The notes beneath the pieces were generated by a model, which saw only the letters and a list, made by a program, of their open reading frames with translations, made no database searches and was not told the DNA's origin. This document shows, piece after piece, positions 25,599-36,500 of a DNA stretch of 60,284 nucleotides. Every line of letters begins with the position of its first letter. Position 1 is the stretch's first letter. The position numbers and the translations under genes are program-made. This DNA is from Candidatus Omnitrophota bacterium (GTDB taxonomy: Bacteria > Omnitrophota > Gorgyraeia > Tantalellales > Tantalellaceae). The stretch is from positions 1 to 60,284 of the forward strand of contig JADGBR010000020.1 in the NCBI GenBank assembly GCA_015231405.1, read 5' to 3'.

Positions 25599-26602
25599 AC
25601 GCCGACAAGAACACAGATAAGGTGTTAGGCCGGATTGAGTCCGGGATTTTCGGGAAAGACGATCTTGTCGCGGCTCTCTCTTTGAAAGGGGCTCACCAGG
25701 GGCGACTTTTCGCTTTCGCAAGGTCGAAAAGGTCCGAATTCTTTCCCGGCCGGGCCGTCGAGGTAAGGAGCGTAATAGAGGTATCCAATATCTGCGAAAG
25801 AAAATGCGCCTACTGCGGTATACACAGCCAGACCAGCAGGTTCACTATCGGCGAAGACCGGCTCGTCGATATAGCCAGGCACATATATTCTTTCGGGAGG
25901 AGGGTGCTCCTTATACAGTCCGGAGAGAATACCGGCGACGGTTATATCGGTCTGGTTTCAAGCGGGATCATGGCCGTCAAAAAAGAGTTCCCGGACCTTG
26001 TCATAATCCTGTGTCTGGGGGACCTTTCGGTGGACCAATACAAGAGGCTTAAAGCCTCCGGGGCAGAACGGTATATCCTTAAGTTCGAAACGTCAAATCC
26101 GGACCTTTATTCAAGGATAAAACCCGGCGATACCCTTATGCAGAGGGTGAGGTCCCTGGAAAATATTATAGAACTTGGTTTCGAAACTGGGACCGGCAAT
26201 ATCGTCGGTCTTCCGGGGCAGACGAAAGAGGACCTGGCCGGCGACCTTTTATTTATTGGCGGGTTCAAACTTGCCATGGCATCATGCTCCGTCTTTATAC
26301 CCGGAAAAGGTTCGGAGATGGAGGCAGAGGTCCCGGGGGATATCGATACGGCCCTTAATTACATGGCCCTTCAGAGGATAATGTATCCGCATCTTCTTAT
26401 TCCTACCACCAGCTCCCTCGAAAAAGCCGGAGCCGGTGGACAGTATCTGGGCCTCATGGCCGGGGCAAATACCGTGACGATCCATGACGGTACGCCTAAG
26501 GACCTCGAGGGTTATTTCCCGATCTATTCAAGCGATCGTTTCAGGCCTGACCGGGAACATATAGCTTCCATAGTGCAACGCGCGGGGCTTAGCCTGCCAT
26601 GA
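25595..26602 (+). CDS. Radical SAM protein of the BioB/HydE/PylB group
   Basis: The 335-aa protein has the cluster motif CxxxCxxC at Cys67, Cys71 and Cys74 (ICERKCAYCGI) and the overall pattern of the BioB/HydE/PylB group. The CxxxCxxCGI form and the later GLPGQTKEDL resemble HydE, the FeFe-hydrogenase maturase. No hydF, hydG or hydrogenase genes are present in the window, and the neighbours (an exported methyltransferase and an EamA transporter) do not point to hydrogenase. It overlaps both neighbours by 4 nt. HydE-like is my best guess, but a related enzyme with a different product is possible. Confidence 0.75.
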   Translation: MNADKNTDKVLGRIESGIFGKDDLVAALSLKGAHQGRLFAFARSKRSEFFPGRAVEVRSVIEVSNICERKCAYCGIHSQTSRFTIGEDRLVDIARHIYSFGRRVLLIQSGENTGDGYIGLVSSGIMAVKKEFPDLVIILCLGDLSVDQYKRLKASGAERYILKFETSNPDLYSRIKPGDTLMQRVRSLENIIELGFETGTGNIVGLPGQTKEDLAGDLLFIGGFKLAMASCSVFIPGKGSEMEAEVPGDIDTALNYMALQRIMYPHLLIPTTSSLEKAGAGGQYLGLMAGANTVTIHDGTPKDLEGYFPIYSSDRFRPDREHIASIVQRAGLSLP

Positions 26603-27486
26603 GCTATTCCCATTCTGTTCTGGGTTATTCCGCTGCGCTCCTTTCCGGTTTCGCCTGGGCTCTCGGGTCCATACTTTTCAGGAACCTGGGAGAAAAAATA
26701 ACGCCCTTAGGTCTTGCCCTAGGGAAGAGTCTGATAGGTGTCGTTTATCTCGGCGCGGTAATGCTTGTCGTAGGCCTGGAGCCCGTCGACCCGGCGAGCC
26801 TCGTTATGCTTTCGGTAAGCGGTGTTATAGGTATAGCTATAGGCGATACTCTATTCTTCCGTGCGCTGAATACTCTCGGGCCCAGGCTTACCGTCATGAT
26901 AGGGACGCTGGGGCCGGTAGTTACGGTAGCGATGGCTGTGATCCTTCTAGGGGAAAGGCCTTCATTGTTATCATGGTCGGGGATATGCATGGTGATAGCG
27001 GGCGTCACATGGGTCGTACTGGAAAGCCTGCCGGAAGACGGTTCAGCGGTTGATAAACGCCGCGGGGTCAAATACGCTTTGCTCGCGACGGTATGCATGT
27101 CGTCGGGCATAATTTTCGCGAAGCTCGGCCTCACGGAAGGAAGCCCCTTACAGGCGGCCTTTATAAGGCTCGCGGCGGGTATTGCCGGGTTGACCATACT
27201 TGGCATCTTTAGAGGGTCTCTGGGGGCCTGGCTCAAACCGTTCACAGAACCGGGGGTCCTTAAGTCCGCTTTTTTTTCGGTATTCGTCGTCATCTTCGGC
27301 GGTTTCTGGTTGTTTCTCGTTTCTCTGAAATATGTCGACGCTTCGATAGCCGGCGTCCTTAATTCCACCGAACCTCTTTTCGTCCTCCCGCTCGTATCTC
27401 TTTTCCTCCGTGAGAAAATAAGTATCAGGTCGATCGTAGGTTCCGTTGTAGCGGTCGCAGGCGTCGTTCTTATCTTCCTTGCGTAA
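26599..27486 (+). CDS. EamA/DMT-family transporter
   Basis: The protein is 295 aa with ten hydrophobic segments in two repeated halves, as in EamA drug/metabolite transporters. Each half has the usual Gly/Ala-rich helices, and the second half ends each helix near LNSTEPLFV and FLREK, a classic EamA pattern. It sits in the inner membrane and moves an unknown small molecule, possibly a product of the operon's radical SAM enzyme. It is the last gene of the 22364-27486 set and starts inside the previous stop. Confidence 0.88.
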   Translation: MSYSHSVLGYSAALLSGFAWALGSILFRNLGEKITPLGLALGKSLIGVVYLGAVMLVVGLEPVDPASLVMLSVSGVIGIAIGDTLFFRALNTLGPRLTVMIGTLGPVVTVAMAVILLGERPSLLSWSGICMVIAGVTWVVLESLPEDGSAVDKRRGVKYALLATVCMSSGIIFAKLGLTEGSPLQAAFIRLAAGIAGLTILGIFRGSLGAWLKPFTEPGVLKSAFFSVFVVIFGGFWLFLVSLKYVDASIAGVLNSTEPLFVLPLVSLFLREKISIRSIVGSVVAVAGVVLIFLA

Positions 27487-27526
27487 CCAAATAGTGCACT
27501 TACGCGATTATCCCGGTTGGAAATAC

Positions 27527-27555
27527 TTGACTTTTTGTAGTGTTAATGTTAGTAT
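27527..27555 (+). promoter_or_regulatory. Promoter for the 3,010-aa gene
   Basis: TTGACT (27527-27532), 17-nt spacer, TAGTAT (27550-27555), 44 nt before the ATG, which is itself preceded by AGGAGAG. Confidence 0.65.
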
Positions 27556-27598
27556 AACTAAAATTTGAATATAGAATCGCAAAATTTCAGGAGAGTTT

Positions 27599-30500
27599 AT
27601 GAAAAAAATTATTTCTTTGCTGATAATATCCAGTTTTCTTCTTCAGAAAATCACCTTTGCCGATACCCTGGGGCAAGTAGGACCCGGGGGTGACAACCTC
27701 CAGGTCGGGTCGATGTTCAATCCTATCGGCGATCACGCGGTGATACAGGATACGCTGGTCAGAATGCTCCTTGAATACGCTAAAGGGGAAACATTAATAG
27801 ATAAATTTGAAGAGAGGCTTACTCTTAAGCCTTTTAGCGGCCTTCAGCCTGTACTTGATTTCAGCGGGAAATATTCTGAAGAAGGGGACGGAGCCGATGG
27901 AAAGTCCGATAGAAGGCTGATCGTGCCTTGTCATGTCATCGATACCGGGACGGGGGAATGTTACAGCACCGAAGCTGTTTTTGTTGACGGGGGTTTCAGT
28001 GAACTCAGGACGCCGAGGGCCATTAACATAGACGGTTTGGATGGGAACCGTTCGATAGTTCTGGAAAGATCGGCTGACGCATGGCGGGAACGGGCCATAA
28101 CAAGAGAAGAGCACTCCGTAATGAGAGCGGCTTTTTCAGGATTCAGGGATAAGGGATATGAGATCGGCGCTTCTGACGAAGTACTGGTCGATGTCAGGGA
28201 AAGCCTTAAGGCGCTGAGTAAGGAAGGGATCGCCGAGATCGTGAGCCCGCCCGGAGAAGCCGTGTATAGAGAGATCTCGAGGATAGCAAATGACCAGGGA
28301 GTCGTAAGCCTTCCCGGTAAGGAAAGTTTCGCCCTCGTAACTTATCCGGCAATCTATCAGGACGAAGTGACTTCTAAAAGGTCATATGAGCTTCTTATCC
28401 CACAGGAGTGTTTGGCTTATGTCCGGTATTTGAGGGCCGAAAGGCCGGAGCTTTACAAAGAGTGGCTTCTCCGACAGACGGCTCTCCTTTCGGCGGCCGC
28501 TTATCGCACGGATAAGAAGTACCCGGAGGCCATGGAGGCGCTCGCGGGTTATCCTATAAAGACTTTCATGGAAGCTTATAACGGGAAACGAGAGCTTTCT
28601 TCTGGTATTATCTGGAGATCCGGAGCCTGGGGGGTATCTTGCGATGGTAAAGAATACTATCCCGGAGAAAAACTTAGAGGAAAAGAATTGAGGGCGGCGC
28701 TTTTGACAAAAGCCCGATATTTCGCAGGCGAGAAATGCTCGAGAAGTCTCTGGGAAATGGTTAAAAAAGGCAGGGAAGAAGAGGAATCCCCCGATATACG
28801 GCCGAAGAGCACCGGACGCGGGGGCGCGACTGGAGAGTTGGCTAAATATCTCTTCCCCGAAGGGAAGGAGATACCGTACGACGATCTTGTGGCGGGCACC
28901 AGGTCAACGCTCGCGTTCATGAGCCTCTCGGACAGGAAACCCATTTTCAACGCCGCCATACTCGCGGGCGACGAATTGTTCGCCACTATCGACGTTCTAA
29001 AACCGGCCGGCGACGAAGGATGGGATATCATCGGCGTGACAAGTTCAACGAGCGCGAAGGAAGACTCGATAGCCGGGATAGCTTTCCAGCGTTACGTCGC
29101 GGAAAAAGCGGGCATAAAGATAAGGAACTCGTATGTCCTCCACATAAACAAAGATTACAGGCAGAAAGGCCAGATGGACCTCGCGGAGTATTTCATTATG
29201 GACGATGTCACCGAAAAAACCGGGGAGAGTATAGCCGGCGTCCGGGAAAAGGTCCCGCCTATGCTCGAGATCGTAAGGGCTGACAATTACAGCGCGGTAT
29301 CGCAGATAGGCTCGCATTGTTCCGATCCGGAAGTGTGTCCCCTGAAAGAAATATGCTGGGGGGCTCTCCCCGCGGGGAACGTTTACGAGCTTTATAGGGG
29401 CGGAAAAACATCAAAGAAACTGCATGAACAAGGTATATCCATGATCGCGGATATCCCGGATAATGTGAAGCTGACTTATCGCCAGGTAATACAAAGAGAT
29501 TGCGCTTTGTCCAAAGAGCCGCATATCGACCGCAAAAACCTGATAAAGTTCCTGAATACATTAGAGGGTCCGGTCAGCTACCTGGATTTCGAGACTTTCG
29601 CCGAGCCGGCGCCAAGGTTCAAAAATACGAACCCTTATCAAAGGATAGCGTTCCAGTTCTCGCTGCATGTGGCTGATAAAGGGAATGAGGTCGAACATTA
29701 CTCATACCTGGCCGAAGGCGCCGACGATCCCCGTCCTGGGTTCCTTGCCGCTCTTAAGGGCTACCTCGGAGACAAAGGAAGCATAGTTGTCTACAACAAA
29801 TCGTTCGAGCTATCCGTCTTGAAAGAGCTCTCGGAGGATTTTCCGGAATATAAGGAGTGGATAGAAAGCCTTACGCCCAGGGTGGTCGACCTTCTGGATC
29901 CTTTTCGCGAGTTCTACTACTATCACTCCGACCAGCACGGCAGCTGTTCGATAAAAAAAGTCCTTCCGGTACTGACGGGTGAGAGCTATCAGTCCCTCGA
30001 TATAGGGAAAGGCGACGTAGCCAGCGACTCTTTTGTAAGGGTTACTTATGGCGATGTGCCCGAGGAAGAGCGCTTGAAAGTTCGAGACGACCTCCTCGTA
30101 TATTGCGGACTCGACACCAGGGGCATGATATTGATCATGGATAAGCTTAAGGAAATAACGGGATACGACAATGTCTCCAATCTCGACAGGCATCCGACCG
30201 GAGACGTGGTGAGGGATCTCGATGAGAGCAAGGTGAGCCTTACGGGTATCACTCTCGGAAAGGGCGGGTATGAGGCCGCGCGTAAAGGAGATGGCGGCAT
30301 ATCAGGTGAAAAGATCCAGGCTATCGTGAGGCTCATGAATGACGCGGATAGTTTTAAACCGTCCGGGTTCATCGCTCGGAGCGTGTTATCTTTCAGGTAT
30401 TTTATTTACCGCTACTTATCCCGTTTGAGGTCGCCCCCAGAGATGGCTCTTTACAGGGACCTTTCCCCCAACGCCGCGCGTTACAAAATGCCTTCACATA

Positions 30501-33500
30501 ACAGGCGCCTTATCCTTTTCGACGAATATTTTATCGACTCCCTGCTGGAACTTAAAGACAGGGAACTGGCGTCATATCTCCTGCATGAAAGGCTGTCCCA
30601 CGAGCTTATGCATACGGGAATAAGATGGCCTTCCAGAATGCTCCGTGAAATAGAGGAGTTCTTTGTCATCCTGTTCTGCGATATAAGCAACTACGAGGGG
30701 CTTGTTACGGGTAAGGTCGGCGGGGAGAGCCTTAATCAAAGGATAGACCGGTTCTTTATAGATAGGGAAGATACCACTTCCCTGAGGCCTTCGGGATTCG
30801 CTTCAAACAATTATTACGGCGAGGCTACGGCGTTTCTCAGGAATGTCGCCGGCAAGCCTTTCATTGAAAAGATAAAGCGCACATGGGCGTTCGTCAGGGA
30901 GCGGTTCTCCGGGAGGGACGGTACGGCCGGGACATCCGAATATGTCAGGGCGGAGGAGGCCGGGGCTGAACCTGTCACGGGTATGTATGCCGAATTCACA
31001 CCGGCTTCCGCGATAGGGCTTCTCGACAGCACTCTTCTTACGCGTGAAGAATACCATGAAGGAATACATCTTCGCGCCGCTGTGGAGAATCTCGCGGTCG
31101 ATGCCGTCAAGTACGGTGCCGGAGGCATATGCGTTTACCCTGACCAGCTGGCATGGGTAAAGGGCCTTGTGAAAGGTAGCGGCATAAAGCTTTCCGCCGT
31201 CATTGCTTTTCCCGGAGGGTTGGGAGAAGAGAACGGCTATACGACCGAAAAAGCGCTCCGCGAGGCTAGAGTGGCCGTGGCCAACGGCGCGATGGAGCTT
31301 GACGTGGTCATCAATTATAAAGCCATTCTTGACGGCAGGGCCGAACAAACGGAGGAAGAGCTCAAGGCTTTTTCGAGAGGGGTGCTGCATGAATTCAGGG
31401 GCAGGATAAAGATCAAAGCTATACTAGAGACGGCCGCTCTGGGGTCTGAGGAAAATATAAGGCGCGCGGCCAGGATAGCGCTTCCGTATTCCGATTTTAT
31501 CAAAACATCCACCGGCAAACATGAAAAAGGCGGGGCCACTCTAACGGCTTCAAAATTCATTCTAGAGGAGATAAAGGAATACCATGCGAAGACCGGGTCG
31601 CTTGTGGGGCATAAGCCTTCCGGAGGCATTAAGGTCTGGGAAGACGAACAAAACCCCGATGCGGCGATGAAAAAATACCTTATTCTGGCAGAGTCCATAA
31701 TGGGTATGGAATATGCCAGGGATAAAAACCTTATGCGTATCGGCGCGGGTGGACTACTCGGGGATATGCTTAAAAGAAGCCCGCGCGTGTATCTTTGCGG
31801 CGCCATCGAATCGCTCGCGGATAAAGACGCCGGCGCGCTCTGGAGGCAACGGATAGCGCCTAAACTGCGAGAAACGGGCTTTATCCCTCTCGATCCTCTT
31901 TTGTCGGCGAGGAGCCCCGAGGACAGGAACGCGCTCCAGGCCAGGCACCGGCTGAAGCGTGAAGGGAATTGGCGCGAGCACGGAAGGATCATGGGCCGGG
32001 TCATAGAGGATGACCTGGAGATGGTCCAGGAGACCGGAAATACCGGGGGTTTCACCCTTGTCTACCTTGACGCCGAAGTGAACGCGTTCGGGACTTTTTG
32101 CGAAATGATGGAGTCATACGCGCGGGGCATACCCGTATACGTTGTCGCTCCGAACAACCCGCCGTCGGACCTCCATAACATGACCCTGCTTTTAGCTACA
32201 AGAGTTTTCCGGAGCTTCGAGGAATTCAACGAATTCGCTCGGAGCTCATATGATAAAGGGGAAAAGACAGAGGATAAGATCTTCGACGGTCTTATCCCCA
32301 AAGCGTTGTGGAATAAGAAGGTCGCCCCGATAACGCCCGAAAATGATCCCCGCGGCGCTCGCGGCCGGAGATTTTATGTCACTTCGCAGATGGAAACCCC
32401 TGTCGATTCCGGTGTAGGCACAAGGAAGAGCCTGGCCGATAAACTCAGAAAACTGGGCGCTGACGTAAGGGACCCCGGCGAGAGCTTCCATAGAGAAGGG
32501 CCTCTCGAGGGGAAATTATTAAAGCATTTAAAAAGGACAGGGGATTGGGAAAGGTTCAGGGAAGAGGGCTATAAGGTCATACGCCAGAACATGGCTTTGA
32601 TCACGAGCGCCTCCGGACAGGAACCCGAGGATCGCGGCGCCATGGTTGTCTTTGTGGACGAGGCGCAAAAACCTTCCGGTACCGCGATAGACATGTGGAA
32701 CGCTTATGTCCGTGGTATCCCCATATACCTTATACTCGATCCTGCCAAACCCGTAGCCGAATACAACAGCTGGATGATCAACATGGCTACCGTCGTATTC
32801 ACTTGCGAAGACGACCTCCTCATCTACCTGGAAAGATCCCCGATAAAACGAGCACTGCTAAAAGCCCGCAAATCCCTCTCGAACCTATTCATCCCGGCCT
32901 CGCGACAAATATCCAAAGAAAAATCTACTATCACGAACCACGAACCACGCCTCGCCGCCGTAGCCTTGGCGAAGGCGGGCACCACGCCTGCCCTCCGAAG
33001 CCTTGGCGAAGGAGGGAATCACGAGATATACTGGGACGCCATATCCCGGCGCATGGAACTGAAATACGACGGCATCGAGAGCCCCGAAAAATTCTTCAAG
33101 CGCGTCATAGATAACGGGATAAAGAAAATAGCCGTCCCGGCGGATAAGATCGCTGCGATAAAGGGACTGGTGGAAAAAAGAGAAGCCCTGACGGGCAGAA
33201 AGTCCTATATCAATATAACCGCCCTGGCCGGCAGCTCGAAAGAAATGAACGCGGAGAAGCTCGGTGTCGGAAAAGTGGAGGCGCCCCTTGACGTGTCGCT
33301 GTTCAGGAAAGGTAACATAAGCGGGTTCAGGGACGAGCTCGAAAAACTTTACTGGAAATCCGGAAAGAAGAAAAACCTTGTCGCGGCTATAGACCTTAGA
33401 GATTTCACAAAAAGCGAGATCCGTGGCCTCGCCGATTTCCTCATGGCCAATCTTCCCGGGAATTATGACAGGTTGAACATTAATCTGAAGAACTCTTCCC

Positions 33501-36500
33501 CGGAAGAAGCGGCCCTCCTCAAATCCATCCTGGGATGGAAATGCGGCTTGGTCATGGAAGGAGTAGACGGCTTTTCGTTCGCGCGGGAACTTATCGAGGC
33601 AGGTACGGACGTTTTAAGGGTGAGCGACCCCGGTCGGATATTATCGGAATACAGGGAATGGCAAAGTGCCGATCCCGCTAGAAAGGATATACGCGACGTG
33701 GAAAAGATATTCGAAGAGGAGCTTTCGTTCATTCACGACCCAAAAATACGGGCGTTCGCGCTCGAAGGACTGAAAATGATGCCGGATTATATTTGGGAAG
33801 TGCCTTCATCCTCTACGGGTAAATACCATCCCCAGGACGAGATATCCTTCGGAGGGCAGGTGCTGCATGTCCGGAGGGTGGCGCGTAACGCTTTAAGGAT
33901 AGCCGGCGCGTATGAGTTGCCCCAGCGGGGAACCGACATCATGGTCGCCGCGGCGCTCTTACACGACGCCGCCAAATACGGCCTTAACGATGACGAGTAC
34001 TACAACCTGGACGAGACCGACGGCGGGAAGCCCAGCAGGTGGGAACAATACAGGAAACATCCCCAGCTCGTAAGGGAACTGATAGGCCATTTAAAGAGTA
34101 GATATGCTTTTACCGATGAAGTCATCGGCCTCATAGAGACACATGAGGGAGTGTGGTCCAGCGAAGGCTACAAGCCCCGAAGCCTGGACGAGTGGTTACT
34201 GCATCTCGCAGATTACTCGGCAGGTAAAAGGTATTCGCTCGACCTCGGGGATTTCATCGCGTGTCACAAGGCGCTTATCGCCGCGGGCTGCGGCGTCGAA
34301 AGAGCGATGGTTATCACGCAGAAGGCCCAGGACGGCTCTTATGGGCTCCTCAAGGAACTGGAGAAGCCTACGGATATAGAGAAGAACCCCGAAAACATAG
34401 TGAAGATAAGGGAATTCAAACGCGCCATATACAGGAAAGGGCTGGAGCGGATATACGGGGAAGTCCTGGAAGCGGGCGATCCGGAAGAAGCTAAAAAAGA
34501 GGTTTCCGCGGTAGTATCCGCCTTTATTAAGAAATACAGGATAAAGGTTTACCTCGCGGGCTATATAGAGGCGGATTTCGGCGGGGCTGGGACCTGGCGC
34601 AATATGATGAAGCCGTATCTCGAGGATATGCTCGTCGAAGTCAGGGACCCGATGGATAAGGATTTCAATTCCGAGGACCTCGCCATGGAACAGAGAAAGA
34701 ACTGGCTCCGGGTAAGCGAGCTTTGGGACGATTTCCGGGAACAGCTCGGGGATATCATAGACGGAGACCTGGCGTGGGTAGTCGGCGGCAAAAAAGAGGA
34801 CAAAGGCGTGCAGATCGTTGTGGCGAATCTTGTCCCGAAAAAGCAGACCCAGTATCTTGACGCGGGCGTGCAGACTTACGGCACTCCCGACGAAATGAAA
34901 GAAGCTCGTAAACAGGGCGGGCGCGTGCTGATCTTCACGCCGAACGACAGGAAAGAACTTTATAATTTCGAATTGGGATTCGGGCATGATGTCTTCCATC
35001 AGCAGGCGGCGGTACTCGAATACATAAAGGAACACGCGGACGAACTAAGGGATTACGCGAATGACGACATACACGAAGGCACGCCGCTTGAGGACGCATA
35101 CTGGGTAAAAGGAATGCGCCCGGTGCCGGAAGGCGAAGACAAAAAAGGCATTAAAGGCAGGAAATTCTATATCAGCGTTCCGGTAGAGCCATCGGCGGAT
35201 ATGGGGGCAGGAGAGCGGGCCAGGATAAGGAAAGAGATAGAAAAGCGCGGGGGGCAAGTCATAGATCCGCTGGATGATCCTCTCGAGAACGACCGGCTCA
35301 CTAAACTCAGGCAGGAAGGGAGATGGCCGGAATTCGAGGCTTATTTCAAGGAGATATACAAACGAAATCTCGCGAAGATAAACGAGGCGGACGCTATGAT
35401 AGTGGCAGTGGATCCCTCTAAGCGATATGTAGAGACGACCACAGACACATGGCCGGCTTTTGTCCTGGGTAAACCCATTTACGTGATCTCGCCGACGTCG
35501 TGGAGAAAGCTGAGCGACTGGCTGACGGGCCTATATACAAAAAAATTCACGAATATCGGGAACCTTGTGACATATCTTACGACGTCAAAGGACCCGGAAA
35601 AGCCGGCTCTCGCGGATTTCGGGGAAAGGCTCGCTAATCTGAAAGAGATGGAAAAGAACGCCGCGAAGGCCGACGCGCCAGTGGCGGAGGAGCTGAACCT
35701 TCTCATAGTGAGGGGCATAACGAAGCTCCTCAATATCCAACGCGCCTATCGCGCGGATACGGACGAAGAGATAGCGATCGGGATCGAGTCGGCGGCGCGT
35801 TCGGCCGCCAGGCTGGATAAGGATAAACATAAGGACGCGATTGAAAAGCTCCGTGACGAATTTATCTGGTGGATAGAAAAAAAGAATGTTTTCAAACATG
35901 ATGAGTATTCCGTGCGGTCGAGGCGGATAAGAGCGGCGCTGGAAAGCGTGGGGTATGAGGGCCCCGGTGCGGCGCCGGGTTTTAAAAAGTCGCCGTATAT
36001 CAAAAGAGGGGATGTTCTTTTCAGAGACCTTACGGTTCTTTCCGAAAGGGCGCGGAATTTTGTCGAACTGGTGCTGTCCGCGAAAGTGACCGCTGATAAA
36101 CTGGTTTTCGCTTTCGACAATGGTATTGGCGGCGAGCATTCAAAGGACATAATTTCCGTAATATCCGCCATTGAGGAGCTTAAGAAAGAGCCCGAGTTCA
36201 AGTCTCTCCTGGAAAATGTCGTGATACTCGCGCCATCGAAGCCCGGGGCGTTGCCGCGTAAATTAAGGCAATATATGAAAGATAAAGACGCCGAAGTGTT
36301 TGTTTTTTCAAGGGAATCGTCGAGGAAAAAGTTTAGGGGGATCGAGAATAAAGTCCATATGAGCTACATAAGGGAAGAGGCCGATAGCGATATCTCGACC
36401 GACGCGCCGTACTACCCTCTTCTCGAGGTAGTGATAGTCTCGCTCGCCAGGCACCTTGACAGCTCAATCCTCGATATCGTGAACGAAAAGCTTAAAGGCA

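Noticed and set aside
24801-25721. 306-residue minus-strand frame opposite the methyltransferase
   Set aside because: It is a mirror frame of a gene with clear motif I and operon overlaps; its composition is unlike a real protein.
32930-33015. Frameshift or assembly error at the repeat in the 3,010-aa gene
   Set aside because: The frame is open before, through and after the repeat, and recognisable domains continue on both sides.
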